Source of the DNA: Candidatus Hydrothermarchaeota archaeon
GTDB lineage: Archaea; Hydrothermarchaeota; Hydrothermarchaeia; Hydrothermarchaeales; BMS3B
Direction of reading: 5' to 3'
Assembly: GCA_015521565.1 (NCBI GenBank)
Contig: WANX01000034.1
Span: forward strand, 1 to 49,781
Length of the DNA stretch: 49,781 nucleotides
The notes under the pieces were generated by a model. It had not been told where the DNA came from. It did no database searches and saw only the letters and a program-made list of their open reading frames with translations. How positions within the stretch are numbered: the stretch's first letter is position 1; every line of letters begins with the position of its first letter. A program made the position numbers and the translations under genes. This document shows, one piece after another, positions 15,380-22,840 of this stretch.

Positions 15380-15673
15380 ATGGAAGACCTCATTCTCACG
15401 GCAAGGCTGGTATTCAGTGTAATAAACCTCATCATCCTGAGCGTATTGGTTTACATCTTTTTTAAGCGTTACCTTGAGCTGAAGTCAACCTTCACTCTGG
15501 GCTTTCTCCTCTTCGCCCTGGCGCTGTTTTTCAGAACCTTCTTCGCAGCACCCATTATAAAGGTGTTTGTATTCGGCGTGGAAACGTCAAATGTCGTTGA
15601 CCACTACAGGCTAATCGCCGATATCTTTGAAACTGTTGCGCTGCTCATATTTATCTACCTGAGCACCCGGTAG
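15380..15673 (+). CDS. Small three-helix membrane protein of unknown function
   Basis: This 97-residue protein (MEDLILTARLVFSVINLIIL at the start) has three hydrophobic segments separated by short charged loops (FFKRYLELKS; FGVETSNVVDHYRLIADI) and ends in YLSTR. No known motif is seen. The layout, a small membrane protein divergent from a winged-helix regulator, resembles archaeal pairs in which the membrane protein acts as sensor for the regulator, but homology was not established. The short upstream leader contains only GAAGG close to the ATG. The frame extends upstream to 15068, but that part is antisense to the regulator. Confidence 0.65.
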   Translation: MEDLILTARLVFSVINLIILSVLVYIFFKRYLELKSTFTLGFLLFALALFFRTFFAAPIIKVFVFGVETSNVVDHYRLIADIFETVALLIFIYLSTR

Positions 15674-15743
15674 TGAATCCGTTGGGAGGAAGTTGGGAAA
15701 AAGTTTAAAGATTTCTGGGAAGGTTTTGAGATATTTCTTTTAA

Positions 15744-15762
15744 TATTATTGGAAAAATAATA
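15744..15762. promoter_or_regulatory. Inverted repeat TATTATT-GGAAA-AATAATA before the USP/TauE operon
   Basis: Perfect 7-bp arms around a 5-nt centre lie in the 142-bp A/T-rich gap before the gene at 15816, next to the likely TATA element (AAATATACC, 15762-15770). A repressor binding here would block the promoter, and the nearby winged-helix protein is a candidate. The A/T richness makes chance symmetry possible. Confidence 0.35.
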
Positions 15763-15815
15763 AATATACCGCTTGTTTTAGTATTAAACGTCTAATAAAC
15801 GGAGGAGTACATTAA

Positions 15816-16307
15816 ATGGCTTGTAGAAACATCATAATCGGCATACATGACCTCGAAATTTTCAGAAAAATTCTGCCGGATATGGTGGAGTGGATGAAGG
15901 AGATGGGGGAGGAGGTGTGTGCCACACTGCTCTATGTTGCACCGGTGCTCGAGGCAGCGACCCCTGTACTGGAGGAGATGAAGCTCAGGGGCATTCAGCT
16001 GGAGGATTTTGCACTGGAACTGGAACGCAGGGGAATCAGAACACAAACGAAGGTAAGAGCCGGAGAGTTTGCCGGTGAGGTTGTGCGGGAAGCAGGTGAA
16101 AAGGGCGCTTTTGCAGTTTTAATAAGCACCGGCGGAAGAGCAAGGCGCAGTGCCCATACCTGGATTGTAAACGAGGTGATACGCAGGGCGCCCTGTCCTG
16201 TGGTGGTATTCAGGCCAAAACTCCTGAAATTTACCGACAGAGTTGCAATCTCACTGTCCTCGAGGATTCGGAAGCTTACAGCGAAGGCAGCCACAGAGCA
16301 TACTTAG
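15816..16307 (+). CDS. Divergent universal stress protein-like protein
   Basis: The 163-residue product has the strand/helix order of a UspA fold: CRNIIIGIHDLEIFRK, then EEVCATLLYVAPVLEAATPV, a central RRGIRTQTKVRAGEFAGEVV, FAVLISTGGRARRSAHTWIV, and CPVVVFRP. The ATP-loop region (STGGRARRSAH) lacks G-2x-G-9x-G-S, so nucleotide binding is doubtful. A C-terminal basic stretch of about 30 residues follows the domain. An A/G-rich ribosome site (GGAGGAG) precedes the start. It is the first gene of an apparent four-gene operon with gaps of 11 bp each, ending with the TauE transporter and another USP. Confidence 0.75.
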   Translation: MACRNIIIGIHDLEIFRKILPDMVEWMKEMGEEVCATLLYVAPVLEAATPVLEEMKLRGIQLEDFALELERRGIRTQTKVRAGEFAGEVVREAGEKGAFAVLISTGGRARRSAHTWIVNEVIRRAPCPVVVFRPKLLKFTDRVAISLSSRIRKLTAKAATEHT

Positions 16308-16318
16308 GAGGATGAAAG

Positions 16319-16897
16319 ATGGAGAGGAAAGCGGTGGTAGTTGTAAATACAGCCATGGAAGGGGGCATGCAGCATCTTCTTGATTTCACAGAATTCTGCG
16401 CGGAGTGGCTGAGAACACACACCCGTGGAGGCAGGTGCAGTGTCGCTCTGATATACGCCCCGGAAGATGGAAATGGAGAAGTGCTGAACAGGCTCATGCA
16501 GGTCTTTGAAAGACGTGGCATCGAAGCGAAGCCCGTTCTGGTGAGTGGCCCCGCCTCCGCCCTGCCAGAAAAAATAAACAGTCTGCGACCTGAAGTGGTT
16601 TTTATGGCGGAGTCTAAGCTGGGCAGGAGAATAAAGAAAGAGCTGCTGGGGCTGCAGGTCGAATTTACCGACCCCAGGAGGAGAGAGCTCAAAATATCTG
16701 CAGCCTACGGCATGGGGGCGCTGATTCTGTACGCTGTGATCTTCATATCTTTCAGCAGTATAAAGGGGATACTCATACAGAAGAACCTGATTTCAGTGGG
16801 TGTAATCCTCGGCACAGTGCTGGCTGTGGCCTACCTCTATGGAGGAACAGTGGCCCACGCCCTCAGGTACCTCGGTATAAAACCCGGGGCTCATTAG
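16319..16897 (+). CDS. USP-like domain fused to two membrane helices
   Basis: The first 125 or so of 192 residues look like a UspA-type alpha/beta domain (KAVVVVNTAMEGGMQHLLDF, CSVALIYAPEDGNG, RRGIEAKPVLVSGPASALP, EVVFMAESKLGRRIKKELLG), though the ATP loop is not recognisable. Two hydrophobic helices follow (AAYGMGALILYAVIFISFS and VGVILGTVLAVAYLYGG), then a short cytoplasmic tail. The domain would be tethered to the membrane next to TauE. No established family with this order is known to me. Start: ATG with GGAGG 7 nt upstream. Confidence 0.7.
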   Translation: MERKAVVVVNTAMEGGMQHLLDFTEFCAEWLRTHTRGGRCSVALIYAPEDGNGEVLNRLMQVFERRGIEAKPVLVSGPASALPEKINSLRPEVVFMAESKLGRRIKKELLGLQVEFTDPRRRELKISAAYGMGALILYAVIFISFSSIKGILIQKNLISVGVILGTVLAVAYLYGGTVAHALRYLGIKPGAH

Positions 16898-16908
16898 GAG
16901 GCGGGAAT

Positions 16909-17976
16909 ATGGGTGGCTTTGTACCTCCGCCGGGTGGGATGAGTGTAGAGTTCATGGACCTCACACTGGAAACCGCCCTTGCTGTGGCACTGCTCGGGTT
17001 TATAGGAGGTATATTGAGCGGTTTCCTGGGCAGCGGCGGCGCTTTTATAATGACCCCCGGGATGATGAATCTGGGTGTCCCGGGAATACTCGCGGTTGGT
17101 TCCAATATAACCCACAAGTTCGGCAAGGCCATTGTGGGTTCCAGAAGCCACGGTGAGCTGGGACATGTGGACAAAAAGCTGGCGATAATGATGGTGGTCG
17201 GTCTGCTGACAGGTGTGCAGGTGGCGGTTAAGGTAAATTCGCAGATATTTGAGTCCATGGGGCGAGCCGCATCCAACCTCTACATAAGTCTGATTTTCAT
17301 AATTGTGCTCACCGCCATCACGGCGGTAATTCTGCGGGACCTCAGACAGGCGGGGCAGGATGAAGAGCGAAGCCCAGAGCTGGCCGCAAAAATACAGAGG
17401 GTCAGAATTCCGCCGGTGGTGCACTTCGACGTTGCAGGGATAACCGTATCTGTGTGGTTTCCTCTTGCAGTTGCCTTCGCCACCGGCTACCTGGCCGGTA
17501 CCATAGGTGTTGGCGGATTTATAGGCGTCCCGGCGATGATATATCTGCTTGGAATAAGCACCAGGGTTGCCGCAGGAACCGAACTCTTCCTCGCGATATT
17601 TTCCGGAGCCTGGGGGGCGATTAACTACGCTCTCCGGGGATATGTCGATCTTAGGCTGGTGGTGCTCCTCTACCTGGGCTCACTGGTGGGTGTGCAGCTT
17701 GGAGCAATCGCTACCGAGATAGTTGAACAGAGGGTGGCAAAAGTTGCCCTTGTTACAGTCATAGCCACCTCTGACCTGGGCAGGGTAGTAATGATACCCG
17801 AGTATCTCAGAGAAATGGGATACATACAGATGGGAGAGGGCGTAGGGCATCTGCTCAGCATGACAAGCACCGCACTGCTCTTCGGAGGAGCGCTCATGGC
17901 CATAGGCGTGATTTTCAAGAAGGTCAGAGAGGCAGCGGCGGTGGAGAAGGAGTCTCCCGCACCGAGTTATCGTTAG
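16909..17976 (+). CDS. TauE/SafE-family anion exporter
   Basis: The 355-residue membrane protein has the two homologous halves of the TauE/SafE (DUF81) family, each beginning with a Gly-rich helix: LGFIGGILSGFLGSGGAFIM near 25-45 and ATGYLAGTIGVGGFIGVPAM near 190-210, each followed by a Pro/Asn loop (TPGMMNLGV; YLLGISTRVAAGTE). A hydrophilic loop near 145-165 splits the halves. Relatives export sulfite, sulfoacetate or other sulfur-containing anions. GGAGG lies 7 nt before the ATG. Its place between a membrane-tethered USP-like gene and a canonical USP gene suggests USP control of transport. Confidence 0.92.
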   Translation: MGGFVPPPGGMSVEFMDLTLETALAVALLGFIGGILSGFLGSGGAFIMTPGMMNLGVPGILAVGSNITHKFGKAIVGSRSHGELGHVDKKLAIMMVVGLLTGVQVAVKVNSQIFESMGRAASNLYISLIFIIVLTAITAVILRDLRQAGQDEERSPELAAKIQRVRIPPVVHFDVAGITVSVWFPLAVAFATGYLAGTIGVGGFIGVPAMIYLLGISTRVAAGTELFLAIFSGAWGAINYALRGYVDLRLVVLLYLGSLVGVQLGAIATEIVEQRVAKVALVTVIATSDLGRVVMIPEYLREMGYIQMGEGVGHLLSMTSTALLFGGALMAIGVIFKKVREAAAVEKESPAPSYR

Positions 17977-17987
17977 GAGGTGACAAA

Positions 17988-18458
17988 ATGAACAGACTCT
18001 ATTCCCACATCCTGGTTGCCACCGATGGCTCCAGCTTCAGCGAAGCTGCCGTGTGCTACGCAATGCGGCTGGCAAAGGCAACCGGAGCCCGGCTGACAAT
18101 AATACATGTTGCAAATGTGCACGGATATGTGGAGGTACTCTGGCATGACATGAGGAGGAGATACAGGGAAGAGGGGAAAAAGGTGCTGGAAGAGGTGCGG
18201 GAGCACTGCAGCATTGAGGGCATTGAAGCTGATACACTGCTCGAGGAGGGGGCACCATACCTAAAAATTGTGGAAGCCGCCAGGCGTCTGAACTGCGACC
18301 TTATAATTCTGGGGAGTCACGGGCACTCCGGGCTGGAGAAGCTGCTGCTGGGCAGTGTGACAGAGCGGGTGATAGGCATCTCACCGGTGCCCGTGGTGGT
18401 GGTTCCGCCGGATTTCAAACATCTGAAAAAGGGAAAACATGTGCACGGTGAACGATGA
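17988..18458 (+). CDS. Single-domain universal stress protein with intact ATP loop
   Basis: This 156-residue protein is the most canonical UspA of the window: YSHILVATDGSSFSEAAVCY at the start and GSHGHSGLEKLLLGS, an exact G-2x-G-9x-G-S, near 104-118, followed by VTERVIGISPVPVVVVPP. ATP binding and dimer formation are expected from the family. It is the last gene of the operon, 11 bp after TauE, with GGAGG 7 nt before its ATG, and is followed by a hairpin with a T-run. Confidence 0.95.
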   Translation: MNRLYSHILVATDGSSFSEAAVCYAMRLAKATGARLTIIHVANVHGYVEVLWHDMRRRYREEGKKVLEEVREHCSIEGIEADTLLEEGAPYLKIVEAARRLNCDLIILGSHGHSGLEKLLLGSVTERVIGISPVPVVVVPPDFKHLKKGKHVHGER

Positions 18459-18481
18459 TAAAAAGATATGAATGATATTTC

Positions 18482-18502
18482 AAAAAATTGAGCAATTTTT
18501 TT
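18482..18502 (+). terminator. Hairpin and T-run after the USP/TauE operon
   Basis: AAAAAATTG and CAATTTTTT are complementary 9-nt arms with a 2-nt loop, followed by further T-runs (18508-18514). It lies 24 bp after the last USP stop. Archaeal termination depends mainly on T-rich stretches, which are present here on the transcript's sense strand. Confidence 0.65.
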
Positions 18503-18548
18503 CATGATTTTTTATTGTGTGTGAACCGTGTTTCAGGATATTTTAAGT

Positions 18549-18558
18549 CCCTGCAGGG
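18549..18558. promoter_or_regulatory. Palindrome CCCTGCAGGG behind a TATA-like element
   Basis: ATATTTTAAG (18538-18547) resembles a TATA box, and a perfect 10-bp palindrome CCCTGCAGGG follows at once. The GTG start of the secreted protein is 37 bp further on. The position, between TATA box and start, fits a repressor site; no binding protein is known. Confidence 0.35.
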
Positions 18559-18594
18559 TATTATTTAATTCAAAAGATTAAGGAGGTGATGTGT

Positions 18595-19728
18595 GTGAGA
18601 GGGCTGCTTGTACTTGCAGCTTTGCTGACACTTGTGGCACCGGCGTATGCTCAGGAGGTTAAGGTTGCCATACTGGTCTCCGACAACCCCGCAGACTACG
18701 CCGTGGGCCAGCTTCTCGCAGAGAAGCTCAACGCAACGCTGGTGGTTACCCCCTGGGGTATGCTGAGCGATGAAGCGGTGGCGGAGATAGAGGCGAGCGG
18801 TGCTACCCTGGTATACGTGGTGGGTGGACCCGTGGCCGTGCCCGATGTGGAGGTCAGGATAAAGGTGACTGTTAAGAGAATCGGCGGCAAGGACAGGTAT
18901 GAAACCGCAGCGCTGGCGGCAGGCCTCTGGAACAGAACACAGGAAGCGATAGTTGTGGAAGGTGAGGACGAGTACGGCATAATGGAGGCGCTCAAACGTG
19001 CCAGGAAGCTTGGAGTGCCCATCCTGCTGGTAAAGGACGACGACGTGCCGGAGGAGGTCAGAGAGACTTTCAGGAAGCTTGGTGCAAAGAGGGTGCAGCT
19101 TATACCCGCACCGGATATGAACAACACCCGAATAAGGGAGGAGCTTGAGGAGCACGTGGAAGAGATAAATGAGACCCGGGTGGATATGCAGGAGCGTGCT
19201 GCGGAGGCTATTGAAGATGCCAGGGAGGAGATAGCAGAAGTGGAGGCAAAGCTTAACACCACCAACATTACCACCGGATGGGAACTGGCAGCTGCCAGGC
19301 TTCTTGTCAATGCCAAGAGGCACCTGAAGGAGGCAGAAGAGGCCTACAGCCAGGGCAACTACGGCAGGGCATTTGGAATGGCCGTGGCAGCAGAGAACAA
19401 GGCGGAGGCTGCTGAGAAGATTCTGGAGCGGGTGGCACCCGGCTACTTCCGCAGCCATGTGGAGGAAGCGGAGAAGGAGCTCAAGGAGCACGGCATAGAA
19501 AAGGCGCTGGAAAAGCTGGAGATGGCAGAAGAGAGGCTGGAGAAGGCCAGGGAAATGGCAGAGGAAAGGCGTGAAAAAGCGATGGAAAAGATGAAAGAGC
19601 GCGCCCGGGCGGGAAAGCAGGGCGACATGGAGCGTGAGCACGAAGAAGAGGAAGAAGAGCGGTACACCAACACCACCAACACCACAGGGAGCGAGGAAAT
19701 GGAAGGGATAATGGGCGGCGGGCGGTGA
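18595..19728 (+). CDS. Secreted protein with cell-wall-binding-repeat-2-like domain and Glu-rich coiled coil
   Basis: The 377-residue product has a signal peptide (MRGLLVLAALLTLVAPAYA). Residues 20-170 contain motifs of the cell-wall-binding repeat 2 fold (PF04122-like): VYVVGGPVAVPDVEV and VKRIGGKDRYETAALAAG. From about 180 the protein is a long, highly charged alpha-helical region rich in Glu, Lys and Ala (DAREEIAEVEAKL; EKLEMAEERLEKAREMAEE), ending in a low-complexity E-rich and NTTNTT tail. It is probably attached to or loosely bound at the cell surface. GTG at 18595 has GGAGG 8 nt upstream; an ATG at 18589 overlaps that site. It is isolated from the USP operon by a terminator. Confidence 0.8.
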   Translation: MRGLLVLAALLTLVAPAYAQEVKVAILVSDNPADYAVGQLLAEKLNATLVVTPWGMLSDEAVAEIEASGATLVYVVGGPVAVPDVEVRIKVTVKRIGGKDRYETAALAAGLWNRTQEAIVVEGEDEYGIMEALKRARKLGVPILLVKDDDVPEEVRETFRKLGAKRVQLIPAPDMNNTRIREELEEHVEEINETRVDMQERAAEAIEDAREEIAEVEAKLNTTNITTGWELAAARLLVNAKRHLKEAEEAYSQGNYGRAFGMAVAAENKAEAAEKILERVAPGYFRSHVEEAEKELKEHGIEKALEKLEMAEERLEKAREMAEERREKAMEKMKERARAGKQGDMEREHEEEEEERYTNTTNTTGSEEMEGIMGGGR

Positions 19729-19743
19729 CCGTCGCTCATATTT

Positions 19744-21357
19744 TTATTTACGTCCCAGGAGTATGTAGTATCCGGCTCTGCTCAGCACTTCTTCCCTTTT
19801 GCGCTTTGGTGCAAAGTGCACATGAAGTATATGCTCTCTCCCGAGACCTGCTTTTCGTTTTATCTCTCCAGCTGCCCTGGCCCTCCTGTCTCCGGGTGGA
19901 GGGGTGTCTGTGAGCACAAGCAGGTCCACATCTCCGGCCCGGGAAAGTTCATCCCTCGCTACACTTCCCACCAGGTAAACCTCGGCATCCGTATACATGT
20001 CCTCTATGCACTCCACCGCAGCATCCACCCACTCTGACCAGTTCCTGATTCCCTCCTCCTTTTTGCAGAGCCACGCATCCACATATTCGCCCATCTCCCT
20101 GCCGCTGATTTTTCTGTACAGCAGCTCAACTGAAAATGCACCCGCCACCAGTGCTGCAAACACTGCCAGCGTGTGAGGAGCACTTGTGCTCATTCTGTAA
20201 AGAAGAATCAGCAGCGCAGCGAGGGTGAGCAGAGCTCCCAGAGCCGGTATCGCAGGGTTGATTTTGAGGTTCTTTCTGAGCTTCAGGGCCGCAAGGTTTA
20301 CAAAAAAGAAGACGAGCAGAAAACCACCGCTCCCCGCGGTGGATATCGATTCAAGACTTGCGGTGCTTGCGAGTGCAATGGACAGGATGCCAACAATAAC
20401 CAGCCCCTCATACGCCTGCTTCCACACTGGCCTCTCAATCTCCTCCGGAAGCTGACCGTACTTCGCCACCACATAGCTTGCCCTCGCGGTACCGTACAGG
20501 GTTGCATTTATTGCCGAGCTTGTGGACACCAGCGCAGCTATGCTCACAAGGAGAAAACCCGCCTTTCCGAGCGCCGGTTCAGCTGCAGCTGCCAGGGCGT
20601 AGTCCCTCGCCCTCAGAATCTCATCGAAGGACAGTGTTCCGATGGTAACCACCGCCACAGTTGTGTACAGCGCCATGACAAAAAGTACCGAAGCATAAAA
20701 TGCCCTTGGAAGGACTGAAGGATTTTCCACATCACCGGCTGTATTGGCTATGAGTTCAAATCCCTCATAGGCGAGGAATATTATCATACCAGCCGCCACA
20801 ATGCTGAGCGGGTCCGCCCACTGGGAAGAAAGCCGCGCTGAATCGACAAAAGCAGCACTGGCAGCCGCTATTAAAATGAGGATTGAAATCTTTACAGCAA
20901 CGAGAACATCCTCAGCTCTCCCGCTGACTGCTGCACCCAGGGCGTTTAAAATTGTGAACAGAGCTACCACGAGAGCGGCAAGCATGTGCTTTGCTGCCTG
21001 AGAGGCAGAGTTCAGCAGATTTGCACCGTAGCTTCCGAAGGCATACGCGTACAGGGATATCATGACCACATAACTTGCCAGCAGAAGCACATTCAGTGTA
21101 CCCGGGAGCAGACCTCTGCCAAAAGCCCTGACCAGAAACTCGATTGTGCCACCCCGGCTTGGAAACCTGACCGAAAGCCTTGCGTATGAATAGGCTGTTG
21201 TCAGCGCCACAGCACCTGCAATAAGAAAGGAGATTGGCGCTGCACCCCCTGACAGCTGAATGCTCAGACCCAGTACCGCAAAAATACCGCCGCCTATCAT
21301 CCCCCCAATACCAATGCTGAGCGCCTCCCGGAAACCTATCCTTCCCTCCCTTATCAA
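19744..21357 (-). CDS. APC-family amino-acid permease fused to a nucleotidyltransferase domain
   Basis: The first 400 or so residues are a 12-helix APC permease: SIGIGGMIGGGIFAVLGLSI is the unwound helix-1 motif, and SIVAAGMIIFLAYEGFEL and an ELIANTAGDVENP loop are typical of helix 6. After a hydrophilic linker, residues 445-537 contain a minimal nucleotidyltransferase signature: YLVGSVARDELSRAGDVDLL, i.e. GS, ten residues, DVD, with strand VYLVGS before it. The two Asp would be metal ligands, so catalysis is possible. TTG at 21357 is chosen because GGGGG is 6 nt before it; the upstream TTG at 21372 lacks a site. It follows the SagB-type gene by 23 bp. Confidence 0.83.
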   Translation of the reverse strand: MIREGRIGFREALSIGIGGMIGGGIFAVLGLSIQLSGGAAPISFLIAGAVALTTAYSYARLSVRFPSRGGTIEFLVRAFGRGLLPGTLNVLLLASYVVMISLYAYAFGSYGANLLNSASQAAKHMLAALVVALFTILNALGAAVSGRAEDVLVAVKISILILIAAASAAFVDSARLSSQWADPLSIVAAGMIIFLAYEGFELIANTAGDVENPSVLPRAFYASVLFVMALYTTVAVVTIGTLSFDEILRARDYALAAAAEPALGKAGFLLVSIAALVSTSSAINATLYGTARASYVVAKYGQLPEEIERPVWKQAYEGLVIVGILSIALASTASLESISTAGSGGFLLVFFFVNLAALKLRKNLKINPAIPALGALLTLAALLILLYRMSTSAPHTLAVFAALVAGAFSVELLYRKISGREMGEYVDAWLCKKEEGIRNWSEWVDAAVECIEDMYTDAEVYLVGSVARDELSRAGDVDLLVLTDTPPPGDRRARAAGEIKRKAGLGREHILHVHFAPKRKREEVLSRAGYYILLGRK

Positions 21358-21380
21358 CCAAAACCCCCGCAACTTCGAGG

Positions 21381-22106
21381 CTAATGAATCCTTCCCACAC
21401 CAGCCAGGTATACGACGGTCTCCTCCCTTCCGTCCACTCCGATAATCTCATTCACCTCATCGTCGAAGCAGGCACCGACTGCACAGCATCCCAGGTCGAG
21501 TGCTGTGGCGGCAAGGTAGAGGTTTGCGCATATGTGCGCAGCATCCTTATATATATACCTCCATCCGCGCTCCCCGTACTTCCACTTTGTGCGCTCTGCC
21601 ACGGCGCTCCATACGAAAACAACGCCCGCACGGGCAAGGAACTCCTGCTCCAGGGCCGCACTGGCGATGCGCTCGCTGAAATCACCTCTGCGCAGCAGCT
21701 CCAGTGCGTGCTTCAGAACAGCGTAGTGATACACCCCACGTTCCAGCCCATCAACAGAGTTCACAACCAGATAAGTTTCTATGGGATAGAGCGCTCCAGC
21801 GCTGGGTGCGGCGCGCAGATAGTAGCCCTCTATCTCCCCGGTTATACCCTGCGTTGCCCAGAGCAGCTGAGACAGCTCCTCCCCTGTTATCTCCTCCCCT
21901 GTGTACTCCCTGCGGGAGCGCCGCCTTGCAATCGCCTCCCACAGTGGCATACCCCCCCTCCTCTCAGGCTCAGGTAGCTTTACAAGCGGCGCATCCCTGT
22001 AAACCTTGTAAAGCTCCGGCGGCGCCCAGTAGCGCCAGCGATGCTTTGGAGGCTCACCGCGACGCAGCTTCGTGAACTCGTGGTACTCGTCACCTATGGC
22101 TGACAT
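21381..22106 (-). CDS. SagB/ThcOx-type nitroreductase-family oxidoreductase
   Basis: The 241-residue protein matches the FMN-dependent SagB/ThcOx group: LWEAIARRRSRREYTGEEIT with the FMN-contacting RRRSRR, LLWATQGITG, AAPSAGALYPIETYLVV, and the C-terminal AAHICANLYLAATALDLGCC and VGACFDDEVNEIIGVD. Members oxidise thiazoline/oxazoline rings or act as general nitroreductases; no precursor peptide or cyclodehydratase gene is nearby, so a peptide-modifying role is not indicated. GGAGG lies just upstream of the ATG. The APC fusion gene lies 23 bp downstream on the same strand. Confidence 0.92.
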   Translation of the reverse strand: MSAIGDEYHEFTKLRRGEPPKHRWRYWAPPELYKVYRDAPLVKLPEPERRGGMPLWEAIARRRSRREYTGEEITGEELSQLLWATQGITGEIEGYYLRAAPSAGALYPIETYLVVNSVDGLERGVYHYAVLKHALELLRRGDFSERIASAALEQEFLARAGVVFVWSAVAERTKWKYGERGWRYIYKDAAHICANLYLAATALDLGCCAVGACFDDEVNEIIGVDGREETVVYLAGVGRIH

Positions 22107-22152
22107 CCATCCTCCTCCGGAAAATCCCGCTCAAAAGAAACGCCCTTCCGGC

Positions 22153-22482
22153 TCACTCCCGGGTGAGGAGCATTATGGCCTCAGCCAGGTCGCCGCCGGT
22201 CTTTTTCAGCGCCTCCCTTGCCTCATCTGGACTGACCCCAGCCTGCTCCGCCACCAGCCTCACGTCCTCCTCCGGTACTGCAACGAGCTCCCTCTCCTCC
22301 CCTGCTATCTGGTAAGTCTTCTGCCCCATCGCACGTATAACATTCACTGTGGGATTCTCTATCACAATCTCCCTGTCCTCCAGTTTAATAACAACCTCCC
22401 TCGCCGGAAGCTCCTCCATCTCCATGCCCAGCTGCTTCATCATCTTCTTCATCTGTCTGGGATTTATCTTCCCCGGAAACAT
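22153..22482 (-). CDS. Nascent polypeptide-associated complex alpha
   Basis: The 109-residue protein is an archaeal NAC: basic N-terminus INPRQMKKMMKQLGMEMEEL that contacts the ribosome, NAC beta-barrel (REVVIKLEDREIVIENPTVN, YQIAGEE) and C-terminal UBA domain (VPEEDVRLVAEQAGVSPDEA, then GGDLAEAIMLL). It binds emerging nascent chains as a homodimer in archaea. ATG at 22482 gives the normal N-terminus; a GTG two codons earlier is possible. No strong ribosome-binding site is seen. Confidence 0.96.
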   Translation of the reverse strand: MFPGKINPRQMKKMMKQLGMEMEELPAREVVIKLEDREIVIENPTVNVIRAMGQKTYQIAGEERELVAVPEEDVRLVAEQAGVSPDEAREALKKTGGDLAEAIMLLTRE

Positions 22483-22530
22483 CTGCACACCCGGAGAAAC
22501 TTTGGGGGGCTGAGAATAAAAAATTAACCC

Positions 22531-22752
22531 TCAGGATATGAGGCAGTAGTGGTTAACGCCGTTTATCTTCACTTTGCGCAGATACCTGTATAGCATGTGG
22601 TAGTAGATGAACATCTTTATGTGGCCCTCATTAACCCTGTATCCCCTCTCAGCAAGCCTCCTCGCGATGGTGCGTCCATCCACAACCTCACCCGGTTCAA
22701 TTACCTCCAGGATAGCCCTAACCTTGTTCGCGGTGTTTCCGAACTTCTTCAC
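22531..22752 (-). CDS. Small winged-helix-like protein
   Basis: The 73-residue product is compact: KVRAILEVIEPGEVVDGRTI, ARRLAERGYRVNEGHIKMFI and YYHMLYRYLRKVKINGVNHY, fitting a helix-turn-helix with a wing (KINGVNHYCLIS). Its target is not apparent. GTG at 22752 has AGAGG and GGAGG upstream (GGAGG about 9 nt). Its start overlaps the 3' end of a small membrane-protein frame by 35 bp, and the NAC gene is 42 bp downstream, so the three may share a transcript. Confidence 0.7.
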   Translation of the reverse strand: MKKFGNTANKVRAILEVIEPGEVVDGRTIARRLAERGYRVNEGHIKMFIYYHMLYRYLRKVKINGVNHYCLIS

Positions 22753-22840
22753 CTCTCATCACCTCCTTTAAGTACAGGTCGAGAGCTATGCCGAGCAGGA
22801 TGCTTGCCACGGCAAACAGCACAGTAGTAGCAGGGTCCAC
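22718..22840 (-). CDS. 40-residue single-helix membrane protein
   Basis: A GTG at 22840 opens a 40-codon frame: MDPATTVLFAVASILLGIAL, then DLYLKEVMRGEEVRKHREQG, stop TAG at 22718-22720. A single hydrophobic helix followed by a charged cytoplasmic end is what a real small membrane protein looks like. GAGGTGG lies 4 nt before the GTG. It overlaps the next gene's start by 35 bp in another frame. No family is recognised. Confidence 0.5.
   Translation of the reverse strand: MDPATTVLFAVASILLGIALDLYLKEVMRGEEVRKHREQG

Noticed and set aside
21381-22106. Thiazole/oxazole peptide-modification cluster around the SagB-type gene
   Set aside because: No cyclodehydratase or precursor peptide gene is near; the neighbours are a permease fusion and NAC.
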